From the NCBI GenBank assembly GCA_018713755.1, contig DVOG01000112.1, forward strand, positions 1-20,663: DNA of 20,663 nucleotides. Direction: 5' to 3'. The position numbers and the translations under genes are program-made. Positions within the stretch are counted from its first letter, which is position 1. Every line of letters starts with the position of its first letter. The stretch comes from Candidatus Spyradosoma merdigallinarum (lineage in GTDB: Bacteria > Verrucomicrobiota > Verrucomicrobiia > Opitutales > UBA953). Below the pieces are notes generated by a model, which did not search any database, had not been told where the DNA came from, and saw only the letters and a program-made list of their open reading frames with translations. Shown one piece after another: positions 7,760 through 13,726 of the stretch.

Positions 7760-8788
7760 ATGACGCCCCGCGAACTCGGTTTCCGCATGCCCGCCGAATG
7801 GGAAAAACAGGCGGCGATTTGGCTGACTTGGCCGACGAATCCCGCCCTTTGGCCCGGACATTTCGACCTGCTGCTCCCGCAGTACGCCGCATTCGTCGCG
7901 GCGATTTCCCGCTTCGAGCCCGTGCGGATGAACTGCGCCGCGGGAACGCTTCGCGAACAGGCGGAAAAATTCCTGCGCGAAGCCGGCGCAGACCTCTCCG
8001 TCGTCGAATTTTTCGACCATCCCGCGAACGACGTCTGGTGCCGCGACCACGGGCCGCTTTTCGTCAAAAACGACGCGACGGGCGAAGTCGCGCTCACCGA
8101 CTGGATTTTCAACGGCTGGGGCGGAAAATTCGACGCGAAGCTCGACGACGAAATTCCCGCGCGCATCGCCGAGGCGCTCGGCATGCGCCGCTTCGCATTC
8201 CCGTTCGAGCTTGAGGGCGGCGCCGTCGAACTCAGCGGCGACGGGCTGCTGCTCACCACCGAATGCGTTCAGAAAAACCCCAATCGCGCCGAAGGCCGCG
8301 ATGACGCCGCCTTCGAAGCCGCGCTCAAAGACGGGCTGAACGTGAACGAGATTCTTTGGATTTCCAACGGTCTCGCCGACGACGACACCGACGGGCACAT
8401 CGACAATCTCGCCCGCTTCGTCGCGCCGCGCGCGATTCTCGCCGCCAAGGAGACCGATCCCGCGCGTCCGAATTTCGCCCCGCTCGAAGAAAACCTGGCC
8501 CAACTGCGCGCGCTCAAGACGCCCGAGGGCGGACGCTTCGACGTCATCGAGCTTCCGCTGCCGGAACCGTTCTCGCTCGCCGGGCGAAACCTGCCGCCGA
8601 GCTACGCGAACTTCCTCGTGCTCAACGATGCTGTCATCGTTCCCGTCTACGGACAAAGCGGCGACGCGCGCGCGCTCGGCATCATCGGCGACGCGTTCCC
8701 GGGACGAAAAATCGTCGGGCTCGACTCCCGCGTCATTCTCATCGAAGGCGGTTCGTTCCACTGCCTCTCGCAGCAGCAGCCCGCCTGA
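7760..8788 (+). CDS. aguA: Agmatine deiminase (peptidyl-arginine deiminase PAD_porph family)
   Basis: This 342-residue enzyme hydrolyses agmatine to N-carbamoylputrescine and ammonia, a step in putrescine synthesis from arginine. Guanidino-modifying-enzyme features are in order: WCRDHGP (93-99), LEGGAVE (151-157), DDDTDGHIDN (207-216, catalytic His/Asp), and the nucleophile Cys335 in GGSFHCLSQQQPA at the extreme C-terminus. Length and ending are normal for AguA. The start MTPRELGF directly precedes the conserved MPAEWEKQAAIWLTWP and has an A/G-rich leader (GAAAGAAAGAAG). It is 42 bases after folE2 on the same strand and may share its transcript. No N-carbamoylputrescine amidase (aguB) gene is present in the window, so the pathway must be completed elsewhere. 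Confidence 0.94.
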   Translation: MTPRELGFRMPAEWEKQAAIWLTWPTNPALWPGHFDLLLPQYAAFVAAISRFEPVRMNCAAGTLREQAEKFLREAGADLSVVEFFDHPANDVWCRDHGPLFVKNDATGEVALTDWIFNGWGGKFDAKLDDEIPARIAEALGMRRFAFPFELEGGAVELSGDGLLLTTECVQKNPNRAEGRDDAAFEAALKDGLNVNEILWISNGLADDDTDGHIDNLARFVAPRAILAAKETDPARPNFAPLEENLAQLRALKTPEGGRFDVIELPLPEPFSLAGRNLPPSYANFLVLNDAVIVPVYGQSGDARALGIIGDAFPGRKIVGLDSRVILIEGGSFHCLSQQQPA

Positions 8789-8800
8789 AAACTTCCCGCC

Positions 8801-8820
8801 CCTGTTCCCGCGGGAACAGG
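8801..8820. terminator. Perfect 20-base palindrome between convergent aguA and ymdB
   Basis: CCTGTTCCCGCGGGAACAGG is fully self-complementary and lies in the 76-base gap between two convergent stops. It is built from two back-to-back near-copies of the abundant octamer (TGTTCCCG / CGGGAACA, one base off each). There is no T-run on the plus strand and only a short TTTT on the minus strand, so an intrinsic terminator role is possible but not proven. Confidence 0.45.
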
Positions 8821-8864
8821 CGGATCGAAAAAGCGGACACGAAATCAGAAGCGTTCCCGCAACG

Positions 8865-9650
8865 TCACCGCACGAGCGAAAACCGCGCGACGGCGACGGC
8901 TTTTTTCTGCGTTTCGTCGCAGGTGATCAGGCAGCCGTTGAGCCGCACGTCGCCCTCGGCGATTTCGAAACGACGGGGACGCCCGTCGAGAAAACTTTTC
9001 AGCACGGCGTCGGCGTCGCGCCCGATGACGCCGGAATGCGGACCGCACATGCCGGCGTCCGTCTGATACGCCGTTCCCGCGGGCAAAATCTGTTCGTCCG
9101 CCGTCGCGACGTGCGTATGCGATCCGACGACGCCGACGGCGCGCCCGTCGAGGAAGCGCCCGAAAGCGATTTTTTCCGAGGTCGCCTCCGCGTGAATTTC
9201 GACGAACGCCGCGTCGAACGTTCCCGCGAGGCGGCTCAGCAGCGCGTCGGCGCAGCGAAACGGGCATCCGCAACGCGCGCGCATGAACGTCTGCCCCAGC
9301 ACCGTGAACACGAGCAGGCGAAAGCCGTCGGGCGCGGTCAGCGTCAGGAACGGCGCGCCGGGATTTTCTTCGGGAAGGTTCGCCGGGCGGCAGATTTTCT
9401 CGAGACGCGGGAGCTCCGTTTCGAATCCGCGCTGGTCCCAGACGTGGTCGCCGAGCGTGATCGCGTCCGCGCCGGCGGCGACGAGTTCCCGCGCGATCGA
9501 GGCGTTGATCCCGGAGCCGGCGGCGGCGTTTTCGCCGTTGACGATGATGAAATCCGCCTGCGTTTCCGCGCGGATTTCCGCGAGTTTTTCGTAAAGGAAT
9601 TTTCTGCCGGCGGCGCCGACGACGTCGCCCAAAAAGAGGATTTTTTTCAT
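8865..9650 (-). CDS. ymdB: YmdB-family metallophosphoesterase (TIGR00282)
   Basis: This 261-residue protein matches the calcineurin-like YmdB family, whose Bacillus member hydrolyses 2',3'-cyclic nucleotides and influences biofilm and motility decisions. Motifs in order are: LGDVVGAAGR (7-16, Asp9), VNGENAAAGSG (38-48), LGDHVWD (66-72), CRPANLP (87-93), EIHAEATSEK (151-160), VVGSHTHVATAD (174-185, two metal-binding His) and the signature GTAYQTDAGMCGP (192-204). Length is usual for the family. Start MKKILFLGD is fixed by homology although no Shine-Dalgarno precedes it. It is the last gene of the long minus-strand run and is convergent with aguA. The physiological substrate here is not shown. 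Confidence 0.95.
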   Translation of the reverse strand: MKKILFLGDVVGAAGRKFLYEKLAEIRAETQADFIIVNGENAAAGSGINASIARELVAAGADAITLGDHVWDQRGFETELPRLEKICRPANLPEENPGAPFLTLTAPDGFRLLVFTVLGQTFMRARCGCPFRCADALLSRLAGTFDAAFVEIHAEATSEKIAFGRFLDGRAVGVVGSHTHVATADEQILPAGTAYQTDAGMCGPHSGVIGRDADAVLKSFLDGRPRRFEIAEGDVRLNGCLITCDETQKKAVAVARFSLVR

Positions 9651-9664
9651 GAGAGGATTTTTGC

Positions 9665-9696
9665 GCGGGAACGAAGCGGCGCGGCGGCGTTCCCGC
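9665..9696. repeat. Inverted octamer pair in the ymdB upstream gap
   Basis: GCGGGAACG (9665-9673) and CGTTCCCGC (9688-9696) form a 9-base stem with a 14-base loop, in the 64-base gap between ymdB and the preceding gene. No T-run follows on either strand, so it is not a classical terminator. It is one of several places where the repeated octamer is arranged head to head. Confidence 0.6.
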
Positions 9697-9714
9697 CGGG
9701 GGTGGAAAGCGGAG

Positions 9715-9999
9715 TCATTCCCACGCGTGCAGATTGAGAAGACTTTTGTCCGGCGAGGATTCGTTTTCCGCGAAATAAATCGCGAGCCTCAGCGCGGGAA
9801 GCACGTTTTTTTCCTCGGCGAGAAAATCATGCTTGCGGATGTCGGCGAACAGCGATTCGGCGGAACGCCCGGAGAGCTGAAAAACGTCGGTGTAGCCGGC
9901 GTCGAGCAGCAGCCGCGCGACGCGCACGGGCATGTGCGGCACGCGCATGAACGCGCTGCCGAGGGCTTCGAGGTCTGCTTTTTTCTTGGATTCTCGCAT
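9715..9999 (-). CDS. Small helix-hairpin-helix-like protein (Cdd1/pathogenicity-locus type, tentative)
   Basis: This 94-residue protein has a Lys-rich start, a helical segment RVPHMPVRVARLLLDAGYTDVFQLSGRSAESLFADIRK that resembles a helix-hairpin-helix fold, and then NVLPALRLAIYFAENE. This order (HhH, then a conserved R-AIYFAE segment, then a C-terminal W) is like the Cdd1 family of small DNA-binding-type proteins (PF11731), but I assign it only by general pattern. Its true role is unknown; a nucleic-acid function is a reasonable guess. It lies 13 bases downstream of the 104-aa unknown gene on the same strand, so the two are probably co-transcribed. No Shine-Dalgarno is visible. Confidence 0.6.
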   Translation of the reverse strand: MRESKKKADLEALGSAFMRVPHMPVRVARLLLDAGYTDVFQLSGRSAESLFADIRKHDFLAEEKNVLPALRLAIYFAENESSPDKSLLNLHAWE

Positions 10000-10012
10000 A
10001 GGGGAAAATTTT

Positions 10013-10327
10013 TCAGGAAGCGGCGCGCGGCGGCGGGACGGCGGCGTCCGCCGCGGGAACGATTTTCTCGAAGGAATCGAATTCGCGCGCGGAAAGGATT
10101 TCGGAAATCTCGCCGAGCGAAACGTCGAAGAGATGAAATTCCTGCTTGGCGTTTTTGGCGACGACGGTCAGCCGCCAGCCGCCCTTCAACGGGAGAATTT
10201 TTATCGTGCGGGAACGGGAACGCGCGTTGGCGCGGATGACGCCGCGGGAAACGCGGCAAACGCGGTCGAGCCGCGCGACCAGCGTCTCCGCCGCGTCTAT
10301 CACGCTGCTGTGCGTTCCCGCGCGCAT
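10013..10327 (-). CDS. Small unknown protein, 104 aa
   Basis: I do not recognise this family. It has a basic N-terminal half (ARLDRVCRVSRGVIRANARSRSR), a beta-like segment TIKILPLKGGWRLTVVAKNAKQEFHLFDVS, an acidic helix GEISEILSAREFDSFEKIV and an Ala/Pro-rich tail. There is no signal peptide or membrane helix. The spacing (13 bases before the next gene, 27 after the M24 peptidase stop) suits an operon member. The ATG at 10327 has only an A-rich AAAAAGAAA leader. Four copies of the repeated octamer fall inside this short gene, which partly shapes its composition, so I am less sure it is coding. Confidence 0.5.
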   Translation of the reverse strand: MRAGTHSSVIDAAETLVARLDRVCRVSRGVIRANARSRSRTIKILPLKGGWRLTVVAKNAKQEFHLFDVSLGEISEILSAREFDSFEKIVPAADAAVPPPRAAS

Positions 10328-10354
10328 TTTCTTTTTACGGGAGCGAAACGCTTT

Positions 10355-11527
10355 TCAGGCGATTTCCCACTTGTAGGGATGCTTCGAAAGCAGCTCGCAG
10401 CCGTCCTTGCGGACGACGACGACGTCCTCGATGCGGCAGCCGCCGATTCCGGGATAATAAAGGCCGGGCTCGATCGTGACGACCATGTTCTCGCGCAGCG
10501 GATCGGTCATCACGCTGCGCCCGCCGAGATTCGGCGCTTCGTGAACGTCCAGCCCGACTCCGTGCCCGAGCCCGTGGAAAAATCCCGTCGGCGCGCCGTC
10601 CACGACGCCGGTCTTGTAGCCCGCGTTCGCGAAAAATTCGACGGTGCTTTTGTAGACGTCGTAGCCGGCGATTCCGGCGCGCACGTTGAGCATCGCCTTG
10701 TCGTGCGCCTTTTTGACGGTTTCGACGAGCTTGCGCTGCTCGGGCGAAGCTTTTCCCTTGAGATAGGTGCGCGTCATGTCGCCGAAATAGCCCGTCGCGG
10801 CGATGCGCGGGAAAATGTCGCAGACGATGAGCTGGTTCGCGCGAATCGGCCCGAAGCCGGAGCAATGGCAGTCCGCGCCCTGGTCTCCCGCGGCGGCGAT
10901 CAGCCCTTCGACGTTGATGCCGCCCTCGTCGAGGCAGGCGTGGTCGATCGCCGCGCGAAGCGTTTCCGACGTCAGCGTCTTTCCCTGCCAGTTCACGAAA
11001 CCTTTTTTGTCGATGACCGATTCCTTCAGAATTTTTTCCACCGCCTTGAATCCGGCGCAGGCGGCGCGATTGCCCGCGCGGATTTTCTCGAGTTCCTCCT
11101 CGGTCTTGATGACGCGCTGCGGGAAGAACGGCGAGCTCCCGACGGAGAGCTTCACGCCGAGCTGGTGCAGCTTGACGAAAAGTCCGGCGGGAAAATCCGC
11201 GGGAACGGTCCACGACGAAACTTTGTAGCGCTTCGCGAAATGCGCGATCAGCTCCGGCGTGTTCGCCGACGGATTCGTTTCCCGCAGTTTCGCGAGCTCC
11301 GCGCCGAAATCCAGCACGACGTCGAAGCCGGACTGCTGACGGAAACGCACGATTTCCAACAGCGTGATCGCCGCGATTTTCTTCCCGCGCGCCGTGAACG
11401 CGAGGAACGCGTCGCCGCAGCTGAAATTCGTGAACCAGCGCATGTCCGACGAATTGTTCGGGGAAGCGAAAAGCAGAATGTCTTTCGCCTTTTTCGTTTT
11501 CTTCGGAGAAACTTTTGCGGTAGTCAT
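10355..11527 (-). CDS. M24-family Xaa-Pro aminopeptidase / dipeptidase
   Basis: This 390-residue protein has an N-terminal creatinase-like domain (about 1-145) and a C-terminal pita-bread metallopeptidase domain. All five metal ligands are visible: Asp237 in VCDIFPR, Asp250 in FGDMTRTY, His322 in HGLGHGVGLDVHE, Glu353 in TIEPGLYYPG and Glu367 in CRIEDVV. Such enzymes remove residues next to proline (PepP/PepQ type) in cytoplasmic peptide turnover; the substrate preference between aminopeptidase and dipeptidase is not resolved by sequence reading. Start MTTAKVS is the first in-frame ATG and lies just downstream of a good -10 box, implying a very short leader. The catalytic domain region 10320-11200 is the longest stretch free of the repeated octamer. 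Confidence 0.92.
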   Translation of the reverse strand: MTTAKVSPKKTKKAKDILLFASPNNSSDMRWFTNFSCGDAFLAFTARGKKIAAITLLEIVRFRQQSGFDVVLDFGAELAKLRETNPSANTPELIAHFAKRYKVSSWTVPADFPAGLFVKLHQLGVKLSVGSSPFFPQRVIKTEEELEKIRAGNRAACAGFKAVEKILKESVIDKKGFVNWQGKTLTSETLRAAIDHACLDEGGINVEGLIAAAGDQGADCHCSGFGPIRANQLIVCDIFPRIAATGYFGDMTRTYLKGKASPEQRKLVETVKKAHDKAMLNVRAGIAGYDVYKSTVEFFANAGYKTGVVDGAPTGFFHGLGHGVGLDVHEAPNLGGRSVMTDPLRENMVVTIEPGLYYPGIGGCRIEDVVVVRKDGCELLSKHPYKWEIA

Positions 11528-11538
11528 AACGGAAACGC

Positions 11539-11568
11539 AGTATAAGCCGCGAACGGAGTCCGACGCAA
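11539..11568 (-). promoter_or_regulatory. Sigma-70-like promoter of the M24 peptidase gene
   Basis: On the minus strand TTGCGT (11568-11563) and TATACT (11544-11539) are separated by 18 bases. The -10 box matches 5 of 6 consensus bases and ends 11 bases before the ATG, so the transcript would be nearly leaderless, consistent with the missing Shine-Dalgarno. An octamer copy lies just upstream at 11572. Confidence 0.45.
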
Positions 11569-11648
11569 GCGCGGGAACGCGGAATTCGCGGCGCGCGCCC
11601 CGAAAAAAAATCCGTGCGCCGGCAAGTCTCCGCGCCGTTCCCGCCGCG

Positions 11649-12488
11649 TCAGAGCCGGGAAAATTTTTCCGCGGGAACGTCCGGTGCGGGCGCGGCGAGA
11701 TTTTCGGGCGCGAACGCCTCGCGCGGCAGGCGCAGATTCAGCGCGGCGGCGAGCACGACGAATTCGTCCTTGTCGCGCGTTTCGTCGTCGCGCAGTTCGA
11801 GTTCCCGAATCGTGTACTGCTCCTGCACTTTCTGCACGCGGGAAAGCGAAAACGTCTTCCGCAGCTTCCCGTCGGCGCCGAAGACTTCCGCGGAAACGAG
11901 CGCGTTGTAGACGCGGTCGAAGCCGATTCTCACGAAGCCGATTTCCGGATGCCGCGCGAGAAAATCCGCCGGCGGCGTCATTTTGAAGAAATGCACGGGC
12001 CTGCCGCGGAAGCGCTTCGTGCGCTCGTATTTCGCGTCCTGCCAGTAAATGAACGGCGTCTGCAGATCGAAGGGCGTGAAAATCAGATTTTCGAAAAACG
12101 GCGTCGTGGAAGCGCCGTCGACGCGCGCGGGGCGGTTCTCGCCGTCGAGCGTCCAAAGCTCCGGCGCGTTCCCGCCGCGCAGCAGAAACGCCTTCCGCCG
12201 CGCGGGATCGCCGTCCGAAGCCAGCTCGACGCGAAGCAGCGGCCCGTTTTCGTCCCAAGTGCCGTAGAGCGTCCCGGAGCAGCTTTCGGTCTCGTCGCTG
12301 CGCCGCAGATAATGCGTGATGCGGAATTTCATGCAGAAATCGCCCGCCATGCGGTACGCGCGAAAATCGGAAAGCACTTTCGCGGCTTCGGGAGCACTGA
12401 GCCGGCGGAAATCCGACTGCGCGGAAAGCGACGCGGGAACGAGAAAAAGCGCGAGGGCGAAAGCGATGCGGAACAGAAATTTTTTCAT
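11649..12488 (-). CDS. Exported LolA-like / outer-membrane lipoprotein-sorting family protein
   Basis: This 279-residue protein begins with a clear signal peptide (MKKFLFRIAFALALFLVPASLSAQS, cleavage near residue 23). The mature part has many short beta strands and the segment TPFDLQTPFIYWQDAKYE, RFRGRPVHFFKMTPP, FVRIGFDRVYNALVSAEVFGADGKLRKTFSLSRVQKV. This pattern is seen in uncharacterised periplasmic proteins annotated as outer-membrane lipoprotein-sorting proteins, which share the LolA/LolB half-barrel fold that binds lipid chains. I infer a periplasmic lipid or lipoprotein handling role. It lies 17 bases downstream of the carboxypeptidase gene and is likely co-transcribed with it. A proper profile search would settle the family. 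Confidence 0.6.
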   Translation of the reverse strand: MKKFLFRIAFALALFLVPASLSAQSDFRRLSAPEAAKVLSDFRAYRMAGDFCMKFRITHYLRRSDETESCSGTLYGTWDENGPLLRVELASDGDPARRKAFLLRGGNAPELWTLDGENRPARVDGASTTPFFENLIFTPFDLQTPFIYWQDAKYERTKRFRGRPVHFFKMTPPADFLARHPEIGFVRIGFDRVYNALVSAEVFGADGKLRKTFSLSRVQKVQEQYTIRELELRDDETRDKDEFVVLAAALNLRLPREAFAPENLAAPAPDVPAEKFSRL

Positions 12489-12505
12489 GGAATCCGAGAA
12501 AAAAG

Positions 12506-13687
12506 TCAGGGGGTTCGCGGCGTGGGCTCGTATTTCAGCGCGTCGATGCGGCGCAGCCCGTCGAACATCAGCTCCGCCGCGCGCCGATTGCGCTCCCGCT
12601 GGGAAGCGCGCGCGTCGGGAACGCCCTTCGCCGCGCCGGGAACGATGCCGCCGAGCACGACGGCGACGACGCGTCTGCCGCCGCGCGAAGCCGTCGCGAC
12701 GATGGACGCACCCGCGTTCGTCCAGCCGGTCTTCAGGCCGTCGCAGCCCGGAAACGTCTTCAGCAGCGTGTTGTGGTTGCCCATCGGCAGCGGCTTGGCG
12801 TCGAGCCGAAATTCGCGGAAAAGCTTCGACGTTTCCGCCGTGTAGCGGAAAACTTCCGGATGCGCGGAAATCAGCGCCCGCGCGAGCTTCGCCAAATCCT
12901 CCGCGCAGGTCATGTCCGGCTGTTTGCCCTGCGCGCGTTCCCGCCGCGAAACCGGCAACCCGTGCGGCGTGGAAAACTCCGTGCGCGTCATGCCGAGTTC
13001 CCGCGCCTTCGCGTTCATGCGCGCCACGAAGTTCTCCGTGCTCCCGGCGACGGCTTCCGCAAGCGCCACGGCGGCGTCGTTCGCGGACTGCAGCATCAGC
13101 GCGTAGAGCAGATCGTCCGCGGAATTGACTTCACCTTCCGCGAGGTAAACCTGCGTGCCGCCCATGTCCTGCGCGCGGCGGCTGGCGACGACCGGCGTCG
13201 AAAGCGAAATTTCCCCGGCGGCGACGGCGTCGAGCACGACGAAAATCGTCATCAGCTTCGTCACGCTCGCCGGCGGGCAGCGCGTCTGCGCGCGGAGCGC
13301 GGAAAGCGTTTCCCCGGAATCCGCATCGATGCAGATTTGCCCGGCGCAGGAAAAATTCTTCGCGGCGGGACGCGGGGCTTTCGCGGGAACGGCGGCGAGC
13401 TTCGGCGAAGCTTCCGAAACCGGAGTCGAGGGAAGTTCCTGCGGCGGGAACGGCATCGACGGCGCGTCGAGAAAATCGCTGTCCGGCACGGAAAACGGCA
13501 CGGACAAATCCGCAACGGGGACGCCTTCCGCCGGAGCCGCGGGAACGCGCGCGGAAATTTTCGCTTCCGCGGGAGCGGGCGAAGCCTCTTCCCGCGGGAA
13601 CGCGCCGTTGAAGGCGAAGAGACACGCCGCCGCGACGGCGACGGAAACGAGACCGAGAACGGCGTGCTCTTTCGGACGCAGGCTCAT
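12506..13687 (-). CDS. dacA: D-alanyl-D-alanine carboxypeptidase (peptidase S11) with long Pro/Ala linker
   Basis: This 393-residue penicillin-binding protein trims the terminal D-Ala from peptidoglycan stem peptides in the periplasm. The S11 motifs are complete: SVTK (141-144, Ser141 nucleophile), SAN (201-203) and KTG (319-321, in CDGLKTGWTNAGAS). An N-terminal hydrophobic helix (about 10-28) anchors or exports it. A roughly 80-residue Ala/Pro/Ser/Val-rich disordered linker (about 30-110) precedes the catalytic domain. There is no PBP5-type C-terminal beta domain. Four octamer copies lie within the linker-coding region and specify many of its Val-Pro and Phe-Pro pairs; another is just upstream of the start. 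No Shine-Dalgarno is visible before the ATG. It fits the cell-wall theme shared with murI in this run. Confidence 0.93.
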   Translation of the reverse strand: MSLRPKEHAVLGLVSVAVAAACLFAFNGAFPREEASPAPAEAKISARVPAAPAEGVPVADLSVPFSVPDSDFLDAPSMPFPPQELPSTPVSEASPKLAAVPAKAPRPAAKNFSCAGQICIDADSGETLSALRAQTRCPPASVTKLMTIFVVLDAVAAGEISLSTPVVASRRAQDMGGTQVYLAEGEVNSADDLLYALMLQSANDAAVALAEAVAGSTENFVARMNAKARELGMTRTEFSTPHGLPVSRRERAQGKQPDMTCAEDLAKLARALISAHPEVFRYTAETSKLFREFRLDAKPLPMGNHNTLLKTFPGCDGLKTGWTNAGASIVATASRGGRRVVAVVLGGIVPGAAKGVPDARASQRERNRRAAELMFDGLRRIDALKYEPTPRTP

Positions 13688-13726
13688 GCTTCGGCGGAAA
13701 ACGCGCGGGAACGGCGGCGAACGACG

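Noticed and set aside
7297..8214. 305-residue Arg-rich plus-strand frame across the folE2-aguA junction
   Set aside because: Overlaps both recognised genes in another frame and has no plausible protein character.
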